A stretch of 6,021 bases of DNA from Sediminibacterium sp. (GTDB lineage Bacteria; Bacteroidota; Bacteroidia; Chitinophagales; Chitinophagaceae): positions 1 through 6,021 of the forward strand of contig JAGNTI010000083.1 in NCBI GenBank assembly GCA_017987615.1, given 5' to 3'. The notes under the pieces were generated by a model that saw only the letters and a list, made by a program, of their open reading frames with translations, ran no database searches and was not told where the DNA came from. This document shows positions 1-6,021 of the stretch, in pieces (the first letter of the stretch is position 1; every line of letters starts with the position of its first letter). The position numbers and the translations under genes were made by a program.

Positions 1-2
1 AT

Positions 3-83
3 CCTATTACGGCTAACAGTGTAAGATTGAAAATCTTAACCTCTACTGCAAATGCGATGATGCAAACTTTTGCAGTTTATTAA
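3..83 (+). CDS. Possible C-terminal end of an upstream gene (partial)
   Basis: Reading frame 3 is open from the window edge to a TAA at 81-83 and gives 26 residues: PITANSVRLKILTSTANA, then MMQTFAVY. The other two + frames stop within the first 24 bases. The alternation of hydrophobic and polar residues (VRLKIL … FAVY) ending in a tyrosine resembles the last strands of a beta-sandwich, such as the end of discoidin (F5/8 C) modules or of bacterial alpha-L-fucosidases. That resemblance is from memory and is weak over so few residues. Codon choice fits the neighbouring genes. It converges on the small gene at 88-366 with only 4 bases between the stop codons. The fragment could also be a chance open frame; only the sequence to the left can decide. 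Confidence 0.4.
   Translation, partial: PITANSVRLKILTSTANAMMQTFAVY
22..38. repeat. Short inverted repeat
   Basis: TAAGATT (22-28) and AATCTTA (32-38) are perfect 7-base arms around a GAA loop. The stem is AT-rich and has no following T-run on either strand, so it is a poor terminator candidate. It lies inside the possible gene end at 3-83. Its function is unknown and it may be chance. Confidence 0.3.
45..76. repeat. Inverted repeat with a competing inner hairpin
   Basis: ACTGCAAA (45-52) and TTTGCAGT (69-76) are perfect 8-base arms around a 16-base loop. A second TGCAAA at 61-66 can pair instead with TTTGCA at 69-74, making a tighter alternative hairpin. The structure sits at the convergent junction between the possible gene end at 3-83 and the small gene at 88-366, where a two-way transcription end would be expected. 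However, neither strand shows a T-run directly after the stem. On the + strand the nearest T-rich stretch (87-98) begins about 11 bases beyond it. The perfect pairing is visible; a terminator role is inference. Confidence 0.35.
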
Positions 84-87
84 TGGT

Positions 88-366
88 TTATTTTTTTCCT
101 TCTAATTTGTTTACATAATCCAAACTGCCCAGTCTAAACCTAAAAGGCACTTTTGTGCGCTTTTCAAACTGAAATTCTTGTTTACAAAAAAATGGCAACC
201 CTTTTACGTAATTATTAGGTGCAAGTATTTGAACGGGGCTGAGTTTTAAACTATCCAATCTTTTAGACGCACTCATTGTTAAAGGCTTGACTTTAAAATA
301 CACTTGACCGGACGCAGCTGCAGCCATCAATAAACATATTATTAAAGAAAATAGCCTTGTAACCAT
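88..366 (-). CDS. Small exported protein of unknown function
   Basis: This 92-residue protein begins [20 protein letters not shown]. It has a basic start, a hydrophobic core and small residues before a likely signal-peptidase I cut near residues 20-21 (ASG/Q), so it should reach the periplasm or beyond. The mature part is about 72 residues, basic, and has one cysteine in the segment [13 protein letters not shown] (about 57-69). It ends with [19 protein letters not shown] recall uncharacterised Bacteroidota proteins with a similar FC-x-x-E … RLGS-x-x-YV-x-x-x-EGK pattern, but no function. The start at 366 is favoured because it gives a good signal peptide and has A at -3; the only nearby upstream ATG (382) is out of frame. 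It follows the SusC/SusD pair on the same strand but lies beyond the terminator at 383-413, so it is probably not a normal member of that operon. The gene is likely real; the function is unknown. Confidence 0.75.
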   Translation of the reverse strand: MVTRLFSLIICLLMAAAASGQVYFKVKPLTMSASKRLDSLKLSPVQILAPNNYVKGLPFFCKQEFQFEKRTKVPFRFRLGSLDYVNKLEGKK

Positions 367-382
367 GCTATAAAACTAGCAT

Positions 383-413
383 AAAAAAAGGAGATCGTAA
401 AAACGACCTCCTT
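383..413 (-). terminator. Intrinsic terminator after the SusC/SusD operon
   Basis: Arms 388-398 and 403-413 pair around a four-base loop (399-402), giving an 11-base-pair stem whose core is GGAG/CTCC. On the minus-strand RNA the stem is followed by U's from the A-run at 383-389. Positions 394 and 407 form a G-U pair in the minus-strand transcript but an A-C mismatch in the plus-strand transcript, which also lacks a clean U-run (TTCTTAAAA). The signal therefore acts right to left. It lies 31 bases after the SusD stop codon, as expected for the end of that operon. Confidence 0.88.
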
Positions 414-443
414 CTTAAAAACCAAGATAAATACGAGAAAGAT

Positions 444-1868
444 TTATTTAGACCACCACATTTTACCGTAGTTGTCATCTGTGCCACCTAAGGCAGCAAC
501 AGCGGCTTTATAGTTTGTTGGGTTTAATGAAGCTTCTGTTGGAGGATAACCTAAACGGAAAGGAATACCTCTAGAATCTACTCTATCAACTGCAGCAGTT
601 AATACAGGGAATCCAGTTCTTCTCCAATCACACCAAGTTTCCCAAGAGCTTAAGTAGTTATGAACCCATTTTTCAGTTAAAATTTGCTTGTGTGCATTAG
701 CACTTGAATACGCTACATCTGCATTTGCGATATAAGCATTGTATTTAGTTGCATCATATACACCATACATTTCCCAAGAAGCTTTGATAGCTGCTTTGTA
801 CTTTGCTTCGGCATCAGTATCACCACCAGTTGTATAACCAAGCTTTGCAGCTTCTGCTTGCAAGAATAACACTTCTGCATAGTTATAAATAGAAAGTGGA
901 GAACCTTGACCTCTAAACGCAGCACCAATACGGCTATAAGCAGCAGGGATATTTACAGCAGCGTTTCTTCCATAAGGTAAACCTTTTACTAAACCACTCG
1001 CTAACACTTCACCAAATACTGGTAAACGTGGATCTGCTTTTGGCTCCATGTAATCAGTCATTGTTTTGCTGATAGCATAGTCGTTACGGTTACTTACAGA
1101 GTAGTTATCGTACCAAGGATTGTAGTTGTTAGGATCGCCAGCAATAAACTTATACATGATATTTTGTGCATTGCTACCAATTACACCAGCAGCAATAGCA
1201 GCAGCATATTCAGTTTTACCTTTTGCAGCGTTTACTTTTGACAAACGTACAGACATTGCTAAACGAATGGTATTTGCAAAACGCTTCCAAGCAGCCATGT
1301 CACCATTAAATAGTACATCACCTACTACACCAGCTTCGTTTTCTTTAATTTGAGCAACAGCTTCTGTTAACTCTTTAAATAAATCTGTGTAGATAGATTC
1401 TTGTGTATCATATTTTGGAGAATACGCAGTGCTACCTTTTAATGCATCAGAATAAGGGATATCACCCCAAATATCTGTCATACGTAAAAAGTAAAATGCT
1501 TTAAGGATTCTTGCAGCACCAATTTGGTTAGCTTTAGAACCATTTCCAATGGTAGAAGGAGAACCTGTGTTGTTGTAATTGATGATAGTTTGTAAATCAT
1601 ACAATGGACCAACATACCAGCCAGAAAAACTAGCATTACGATCACTGTATAAAGAAGAACCTGGATAAGGACCTTCCGATAAGTGCTGTACATAAAGATT
1701 TGCCAATCTGTTATTAAACATAACAGATTTCATCGCTTGTTGCGAGTTGGTTAATAAGGCACTTGTAGATGCTTTTGTAAGAAGTGTTGGAGACACGTTG
1801 GTATCGCCAAACTTATTACAACTCTGCAACGTTGCAAGTACAACTATAAGAATTAATATTTTTTTCAT
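444..1868 (-). CDS. SusD/RagB-family nutrient-binding outer-membrane lipoprotein
   Basis: This is the surface lipoprotein partner of the SusC-like transporter encoded just upstream. It should bind the nutrient and act as the lid of the barrel. The 474-residue protein starts with a lipoprotein signal peptide whose lipobox LQSC places the lipidated cysteine at residue 17. It is followed by the FGDTNVSPT stretch typical of SusD-like N-termini. Further family marks are GAARILKAFYFLRMTDIWGD (117-136), which is the first TPR-like helix and the 'D-x-W-G-D-I-P-Y' motif; the helix around 191-211 (MAAWKRFANTIRLAMSVRLS); YAEVLFLQAEAAKLGY (330-345); and the C-terminal ILTEKWVHNY … WETWCDWRRTGFP (396-421). 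Length and motifs suggest the SusD-like group of Pfam PF12771 (named from memory). Only 34 bases separate it from the SusC stop, so the two are co-transcribed. The leader is A-rich (AAAAATAACAACG before ATG on the coding strand) with no Shine-Dalgarno site. The ligand cannot be read from the sequence. No truncation or frameshift is seen. Confidence 0.96.
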   Translation of the reverse strand: MKKILILIVVLATLQSCNKFGDTNVSPTLLTKASTSALLTNSQQAMKSVMFNNRLANLYVQHLSEGPYPGSSLYSDRNASFSGWYVGPLYDLQTIINYNNTGSPSTIGNGSKANQIGAARILKAFYFLRMTDIWGDIPYSDALKGSTAYSPKYDTQESIYTDLFKELTEAVAQIKENEAGVVGDVLFNGDMAAWKRFANTIRLAMSVRLSKVNAAKGKTEYAAAIAAGVIGSNAQNIMYKFIAGDPNNYNPWYDNYSVSNRNDYAISKTMTDYMEPKADPRLPVFGEVLASGLVKGLPYGRNAAVNIPAAYSRIGAAFRGQGSPLSIYNYAEVLFLQAEAAKLGYTTGGDTDAEAKYKAAIKASWEMYGVYDATKYNAYIANADVAYSSANAHKQILTEKWVHNYLSSWETWCDWRRTGFPVLTAAVDRVDSRGIPFRLGYPPTEASLNPTNYKAAVAALGGTDDNYGKMWWSK

Positions 1869-1902
1869 CGTTGTTATTTTTAAGTTTTTTTACGAAGATG
1901 TA

Positions 1903-4900
1903 TTAGAAGGTTACACGTAAGTTAACACCAAGTTGACGTGTAGAAGAAAGCTGTCCACCTTCTCTGTAAAACACTTCTAACTCTGATGGGTCGATACCCC
2001 ATTGCTTCGTTGTAGCCCAAATTAACCATGCGTTTTGTAAAATAACTCCAAAGTTTGCTGATTTAGCAAATGGCATTTTCTTTAATACAGAAGCAGGAAT
2101 GCTATAACCCAATCTTACTTCACGTAATTTGATAAATGATGCATCTAATAATACATTGCTTGCATCACGCTGACGCGCAGTGTACCAGTATGCACGAGCA
2201 GAAATATATCTGTTGTTTTCTTTACCAACTAAAGCACCGTTTGCAAAAACACCTGGGATACGAATACCACCATTACCAGCATTACCAGTAGTAGTTGAGT
2301 AAGTACCTGGATAATCTCTCCAGTCATTACCTTTATCATTTACACCCACAGTTTCTTGAGATAAACCAGTTCCTGAATTAAAGTTTCTTGTTTCAGAGTA
2401 GAATAATCCACCGCTTTGGAAATCGATAGAAAACGCTAAATCAAAATTCTTATAACGGAATGTGTTAAATAAACCACCTGTGAATTTAGGTAATACAGTA
2501 CCAATTTCTTTATTGATATCGTATAATGGTTGACCAGTTGCATCAATTAAAGTTTTACCAGAAGTTGGATCTGTTCTCCACTTTCTTCCATAGTAAGTAC
2601 CCCATTGGCCACCTACTCTATGCTCTAAACGCGTATCATAACGGTTGGTTGCATATAAATAGGTATTAATACCAGGAGCTAACTCTTTAATTTCATTACG
2701 GTTTTTAGCCCAGTTGATGCTTGTTTCCCAAACAAAATTTTTGGTTTCGATTGGCTTACCATTTAATGAAAGCTCAATACCTTGGCTCACAATATTACCA
2801 GCGTTGATCTGAGCAGTTGAGAAACCACTTGCTGGAGATACGTCTACACCAAGAATCTGATCGGTATTGTTGTTTTGATACACAGTTGCATCAAATCCAA
2901 TTTTCTTGAATAGTTTTAATTCGATACCTAATTCGTATGCTTTTGTTAAAGCTGGGCGGATACCACCACCTTTAAATTGGTTACCAATTGATACAGAAGC
3001 ATTGCTACCGTAAAAAGAACCATTGTTGATTGCTAAATCTAAAGAGTGTGCACCTAAATCAGAACCAACGCTCGCATAAGAGGCACGTAATTTACCATAG
3101 CTCAACCAGCTTGTTTTCAAGAATTCTGTAAAGATAAAACTTGTACTTACAGAAGGATATAGGTATGAGTTGTTTGCTTCTGGTAATGCAGATGACCAGT
3201 CGTTACGAAGGGTTGCATCCACAAATATGAAATCTTTATATCCAACAGAAGCTTTACCATAAAATGAGTTAACAATTTTTTTCTCATAACCTCTAGAATA
3301 AGATGGACGAGAAACAGATGCAGCAATGTCAAAATAGTTAGGAGAGCTTAATCCACCCTCTGTAGCTAATGACATTTGGCTGTAGTTATTTCTTCTGATG
3401 TTACCACCCGCTAAACCGTCAACAGAAAATGCACCAAATTTATTTTTATAAATCAAATTGGCTTCATAGTTCATTTCCTTATATTGGTTTTGAGATTGTC
3501 TGTAATAAGGCAAGGTTAAAGAACCAGTAGCCATTCTTCCAGTGTTCTCATTGTAGTAAGAGTTCATTCTTGCATTTGATTGAAGACTCAAATGATTGTT
3601 GAACTTATAAGTAAACCCAAGATTTCCTACAAGTCTATTATTTTTTTGTGTTGTATAATTTTCATTCACAACAAAATAAGGGTTATCCCAATATTGAGGT
3701 AAACCATAAGAAGAAAAATCCGATGTTGCATTTGGATCACCAATGTTCCAAGAGTTTAAACTACCATCAGCTTCACGGTACTGCTTCATACGATTCATAT
3801 CCAATTGTCTTTGGAACCACTGGTTAAAATTTTGCGTAATATTTAAACCAGATAAATCATACCCTTCGGCAGGTGCACCTTTTGTAGCATAAGTAGTATA
3901 AGTGACATCTGTAGAGATTGTCATTTTTTTACCTACATCAAATGAACCGTTTAAAGAAATTTGATGTTGATCTCTGTTTGCATTTGGAACAACAAGTGTT
4001 CTTTGTTGATTACCATAGGTTAATCTAAAATTATGAGACTCACCACCTGATGTAAACGCAACAGAGTTGTTAAGGTTTAATCCTGTTTGGAAAAAGTCTT
4101 TAACGTTGTTTGGTTGAGCAACCATTGGTGTTAATTGACCAAATTCTTTACCAGGATACCAGCTCCAATAAGCACGGTATTGTGAACCATCAATTTTTGG
4201 TCCCCAACTTTCATCAGCACCATATTCCAACATTTTTTGACCTTGGAAAGACGCCCAAGATGCAGGGTGAATTGTTGGATCGTAGTTGAAAATATAATAT
4301 CCTTTATCATCTAAATAACCAGTACCTAATGAGTTTTTGTTTGTATAAGATGATGAATAACCACCTGCATATTCATTTTGGTAAGGAGGTAATAAAGCAA
4401 TTTTTTCGAAAGTAGCACCTAGGTTCACTTCAACACCACTAAACTTTTTGCGAGTACCTCTTTTTGTTGTAATAACTACCGCGCCATTTGCTGCTCTTTG
4501 ACCATATAATGCAGTTGCTGCAGGTCCTTTTAACACAGACAAATTTTCTACGTTATCCATTAAAACACCAGCTTGGTTGGTGATAGTTCCATCCACAACA
4601 AAAATTGGCTCTTGTGGTCCTAAACCAGTAACACCACGAATTAAGATACCACCATTATCAAAAGCAGAACTTGGAGATCCTACTACTTGAATACCTGCAA
4701 CTTTACCAGCTAAAGAAGTACTTACATCTGTCGATTTTGCAATCGTTAAGTTTTCTCCTTTTACTTCCTGTACAGAATAACCAAGTGCTTTCTTTTCTCT
4801 TTTCACACCTAAAGCCGTAACAACAACTTCAGATAGGTTATCTACTGATTCTTGAAGTGTAATCTTGCTAGCTTTTGCAGCAGAAACTTCAAAACTTGCA

Positions 4901-5127
4901 AAACCTGTTGCAGAAATCTGCAAAACAGCATTTTGCTTTACTGTAATCTTGAAAAGGCCATTCGCATCTGCAGTTGTTGCATTGCTAGTTCCTTTTTCTT
5001 TCACTGTTGCAGATTCAACAGGCGCACCTTTTGCGTCTGTGATTTTACCTGTAACAGTTGTTGTTTGAGCTAGTGCCATGTTCAACGAAAAGAACATAAC
5101 CAGCATCAGGTACAAATTTTTCTTCAT
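1903..5127 (-). CDS. SusC/RagA-family TonB-dependent outer-membrane transporter
   Basis: This 1074-residue protein is a complete SusC-like importer, which moves glycan- or peptide-type nutrients through the outer membrane using TonB-ExbBD energy. In order it shows a signal peptide (1-20, cut after ALA before QTTT); a carboxypeptidase-regulatory-like beta-sandwich domain (about 24-92, TVTGKITDAKGAPVESATVK … TADANGLFKI); a TonB-box-like segment with the SusC signature (NLSEVVVTALGVKREKKALG, about 97-116); a plug domain (about 117-225) with IRGV, PIFVVDG, and NVENLSVLKGPAATALYGQR followed by AANGAVVITTKRG; and then a long aromatic-rich 22-strand-type barrel. It ends in VTF, the terminal aromatic expected of a BAM-inserted barrel. 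No STN domain precedes the regulatory-like domain, which argues against FecR-type signalling. Length is normal for the family. The start at 5127 gives the signal peptide and follows an A/T-rich leader. The SusD-like partner follows at 444-1868. The substrate is unknown. Confidence 0.97.
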   Translation of the reverse strand: MKKNLYLMLVMFFSLNMALAQTTTVTGKITDAKGAPVESATVKEKGTSNATTADANGLFKITVKQNAVLQISATGFASFEVSAAKASKITLQESVDNLSEVVVTALGVKREKKALGYSVQEVKGENLTIAKSTDVSTSLAGKVAGIQVVGSPSSAFDNGGILIRGVTGLGPQEPIFVVDGTITNQAGVLMDNVENLSVLKGPAATALYGQRAANGAVVITTKRGTRKKFSGVEVNLGATFEKIALLPPYQNEYAGGYSSSYTNKNSLGTGYLDDKGYYIFNYDPTIHPASWASFQGQKMLEYGADESWGPKIDGSQYRAYWSWYPGKEFGQLTPMVAQPNNVKDFFQTGLNLNNSVAFTSGGESHNFRLTYGNQQRTLVVPNANRDQHQISLNGSFDVGKKMTISTDVTYTTYATKGAPAEGYDLSGLNITQNFNQWFQRQLDMNRMKQYREADGSLNSWNIGDPNATSDFSSYGLPQYWDNPYFVVNENYTTQKNNRLVGNLGFTYKFNNHLSLQSNARMNSYYNENTGRMATGSLTLPYYRQSQNQYKEMNYEANLIYKNKFGAFSVDGLAGGNIRRNNYSQMSLATEGGLSSPNYFDIAASVSRPSYSRGYEKKIVNSFYGKASVGYKDFIFVDATLRNDWSSALPEANNSYLYPSVSTSFIFTEFLKTSWLSYGKLRASYASVGSDLGAHSLDLAINNGSFYGSNASVSIGNQFKGGGIRPALTKAYELGIELKLFKKIGFDATVYQNNNTDQILGVDVSPASGFSTAQINAGNIVSQGIELSLNGKPIETKNFVWETSINWAKNRNEIKELAPGINTYLYATNRYDTRLEHRVGGQWGTYYGRKWRTDPTSGKTLIDATGQPLYDINKEIGTVLPKFTGGLFNTFRYKNFDLAFSIDFQSGGLFYSETRNFNSGTGLSQETVGVNDKGNDWRDYPGTYSTTTGNAGNGGIRIPGVFANGALVGKENNRYISARAYWYTARQRDASNVLLDASFIKLREVRLGYSIPASVLKKMPFAKSANFGVILQNAWLIWATTKQWGIDPSELEVFYREGGQLSSTRQLGVNLRVTF

Positions 5128-5173
5128 TTGGTTAAATTTTGATTAAAACACATCATAATTGAGGACATCAATT

Positions 5174-5220
5174 ATATTAAGCAGTACTAAAAATAATAAA
5201 TAATATTAAGCTGGGCTTAA
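5174..5220. repeat. Repeated TTAAGC half-sites upstream of the SusC-like gene
   Basis: ATATTAAGC occurs twice as a perfect 9-base direct repeat (5174-5182 and 5203-5211), 29 bases start to start. The second copy forms a perfect palindrome with GCTTAA at 5215-5220 (TTAAGC, TGG, GCTTAA). Two direct half-sites plus one inverted one lie 47 to 93 bases before the SusC start. This layout suits a dimeric regulator's operator. The repeats are seen directly; the regulatory role is inference and no regulator gene is in the window. Confidence 0.4.
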
Positions 5221-5281
5221 CTTTTGTTTAACATTTTTCAATAAGTAGAGAATAAATGATTTACGAATTATATTTTTTTAC

Positions 5282-5300
5282 TATGTATTAATTATACATA
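5282..5300. repeat. Palindromic site in the divergent intergenic region
   Basis: TATGTAT (5282-5288) and ATACATA (5294-5300) are perfect 7-base inverted arms around TAATT. It lies 155 bases from the SusC start and 158 bases from the SRAP start, close to the middle of the region, so it could serve either gene as an operator. In such AT-rich DNA a chance palindrome is also possible. Confidence 0.3.
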
Positions 5301-5364
5301 TATATTCTTTTTGCAATTCAACAATTTTGATTTTTGGTTGTTTTAATAATATATAACACGAACC

Positions 5365-5436
5365 ATGCCCAACAAACCCAAAACATACAGCTTAATCAGC
5401 TGGGAACACTACTTATCGGACTTAGAGTTCGAATAG
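5365..5436 (+). CDS. Possible 23-residue micro-ORF upstream of the SRAP gene
   Basis: An ATG at 5365 opens 23 codons to a TAG at 5434-5436. The peptide starts MPNKPKTYSLISWEHYLSD and ends LEFE. The stretch is visibly less AT-rich than the DNA to its left, has A at -3 before the ATG, and ends 22 bases before the SRAP start, in a different frame. In-frame stops lie just upstream, so it is not the tail of a longer frame. It could be a leader peptide or small protein co-transcribed with SRAP, the untranslated leader of SRAP, or chance. There is no signal peptide, membrane segment or run of one amino acid suggesting attenuation. I do not recognise it. Confidence 0.25.
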   Translation: MPNKPKTYSLISWEHYLSDLEFE

Positions 5437-5439
5437 TCC
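5418..5439 (+). repeat. Small hairpin before the SRAP start
   Basis: GGACT (5418-5422) pairs with AGTCC (5435-5439) around a 12-base loop that contains the palindrome TTCGAA. It overlaps the end of the 23-codon ORF and lies 19 bases before the SRAP start codon, so it could fold in that gene's leader RNA. The stem is only five base pairs and has no T-run; significance is uncertain. Confidence 0.25.
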
Positions 5440-5458
5440 TCATTTATTACCTTTAAGC

Positions 5459-6021
5459 ATGTGTTATTTTAACAGCCTTGTAGCACCAGCAGGTGCGGAT
5501 ATATCCATTAAAGGAACAACCAAAAAACTACCGCCAACTAATAAACCCCTCCAAAGTGGTTTTGAATATTCCGGCTGGCCCATCATTAAAAGTAACGCTC
5601 AAGATTTTACCATCGAAAATGCCCATTGGGAACTCATTGCGCCATGGGTAAAAAATACAAAAGAAGTTCAGGCAGGTCGTGAAAAATTTAATACCCTCAA
5701 CGCCACTTGTGAGCGTTTATTAGAAAGTAAACTATATAAACCTGCAGCACTGAATTATAGATGTCTTGTGCCATCAACAGGATTTTTTGAATGGCGACAC
5801 TACAAACCAACAGGCGCAAAAAAAGACATTGCTTACCCCTATTATATTTCACTTACAACGCAGCCGCTTTTTTACATGGCGGGTATTTATCAGCCTTGGA
5901 CCGATAAAGAAACTGGTGAAACCATGGATACTTTTTCTATTGTTACCACAAAGGCAAATGGCCTCATGGAACAAATTCATAACAAGAAAAAAAGAATGCC
6001 TACCATTTTAAATGAAGCGCA
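5459..6021 (+). CDS. SRAP-domain protein, abasic-site processing (YedK/HMCES family), 3' end missing
   Basis: The frame is open from ATG 5459 to the window end and gives 187 residues. SRAP proteins use the amino group and thiol of Cys2, exposed by removal of Met1, to form a covalent thiazolidine crosslink with abasic sites in single-stranded DNA, shielding them during replication. The key residues known in E. coli YedK have counterparts here: Cys2 (MCYFNS), Asn81 in FNTLNATCE (YedK Asn75), Glu111 in RCLVPSTGFFEWRH (YedK Glu105) and His174 in IHNKKKRMPTIL (YedK His160). The requirement for Cys at position 2 fixes the start, and an in-frame TAG at 5423 excludes a longer form. YedK is about 220 residues, so roughly 50 or more C-terminal residues probably lie past the edge. 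The usual N-A-R motif reads N-A-T here, and MCY replaces MCGR; I recall both in a Bacteroidota subgroup. The gene is transcribed divergently from the SusC operon, with no evident functional link. Confidence 0.93.
   Translation, partial: MCYFNSLVAPAGADISIKGTTKKLPPTNKPLQSGFEYSGWPIIKSNAQDFTIENAHWELIAPWVKNTKEVQAGREKFNTLNATCERLLESKLYKPAALNYRCLVPSTGFFEWRHYKPTGAKKDIAYPYYISLTTQPLFYMAGIYQPWTDKETGETMDTFSIVTTKANGLMEQIHNKKKRMPTILNEA

Larger units (their letters stand above)
5128..5458. promoter_or_regulatory. Divergent AT-rich control region between the SusC operon and the SRAP gene
   Basis: This 331-base stretch must carry the promoters for the leftward SusC/SusD operon and the rightward SRAP gene. It is very AT-rich between about 5131 and 5360. 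I looked for the Bacteroidota housekeeping pattern (TTG at -33 and TAnnTTTG at -7, as known from Bacteroides). The best leftward match is TATAATTG on the minus strand (plus positions 5169-5176), which fits 5 of 6 fixed bases and would give a leader of about 35 bases, but it lacks a TTG at the right spacing. No convincing rightward match was found. The region also holds the TTAAGC repeats, a palindrome and a possible 23-codon ORF, listed separately. Confidence 0.55.

Noticed and set aside
385..394. A Shine-Dalgarno-like AAGGAG on the + strand.
   Set aside because: It is one arm of the terminator hairpin, no + strand gene begins after it, and the genes here use A-rich leaders instead.
713..1693. 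Several open frames of about 70 codons on both strands within the SusD gene.
   Set aside because: They are out-of-frame readings of a clear SusD-like gene, with low-complexity translations and no family features.
4852..5073. Overlapping + strand open frames of about 70 codons opposite the SusC signal and regulatory-like domain.
   Set aside because: They are antisense to a well-supported coding region, their composition (cysteine-, serine-rich) mirrors the opposite strand, and they show no recognisable domain.
5418..5445. GTTCGAAT, which resembles the T-loop of a tRNA and could mark a tRNA or an integration site.
   Set aside because: The flanking bases do not form a T-stem and no acceptor, D or anticodon arms can be found. 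It is only the loop of a small hairpin.
5448..5455. TACCTTTA, a near match to the Bacteroidota -7 promoter box before the SRAP gene.
   Set aside because: It lies only 3 bases before the start codon, so transcription would begin inside the gene and lose the essential Cys2 codon.
5766..6011. An 81-codon + strand open frame near the right edge.
   Set aside because: It overlaps the SRAP gene in another frame. The SRAP frame carries all four catalytic motifs, so this one is a by-product.

Overview
The window reads as a piece of a Bacteroidota chromosome, probably of the Sphingobacteriia/Chitinophagia side (Pedobacter- or Chitinophaga-like). The reasons are an adjacent SusC-like TonB-dependent transporter and SusD-like lipoprotein, moderately AT-rich coding sequence, A-rich tracts instead of Shine-Dalgarno sites before the start codons, and an SRAP protein of the 'MCY…' type that I associate with this phylum. 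The genus is inference.

Layout, left to right. Bases 3-83 (+) look like the last 26 codons of a gene that begins outside the window; its end has a beta-sandwich or discoidin/fucosidase-like look, but this is tentative. Only 4 bases separate it from a convergent small gene (88-366, -) for a 92-residue exported protein of unknown function. Next come an intrinsic terminator (383-413, -), a SusD/RagB-family lipoprotein (444-1868, -) and a full-length SusC/RagA-family outer-membrane transporter (1903-5127, -). The SusC-SusD order, the 34-base gap and the terminator just after SusD define a two-gene operon read right to left.

A 331-base AT-rich divergent intergenic region (5128-5458) holds the operon's control region. 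It contains a repeated TTAAGC half-site, a separate palindrome, and a possible 23-codon micro-ORF on the + strand. An SRAP-domain protein (YedK/HMCES family, abasic-site DNA-protein crosslinker) then runs off the right edge (5459-6021, +).

Function: the SusC barrel and SusD surface lid form one nutrient-uptake complex in the outer membrane, energised by TonB-ExbBD. The transported glycan or peptide cannot be told from this window because no degradative enzyme or regulator lies beside the pair. The SusC-like protein lacks an STN domain, so direct FecI/FecR-type signalling through it is not expected. The SRAP gene is a housekeeping genome-maintenance function, and its divergence from the uptake operon is probably only positional. 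I found no mobile element, CRISPR array, tRNA or rRNA, and no clear new multi-gene system. The most open points are the two small ORFs and the repeat motifs in the divergent region.
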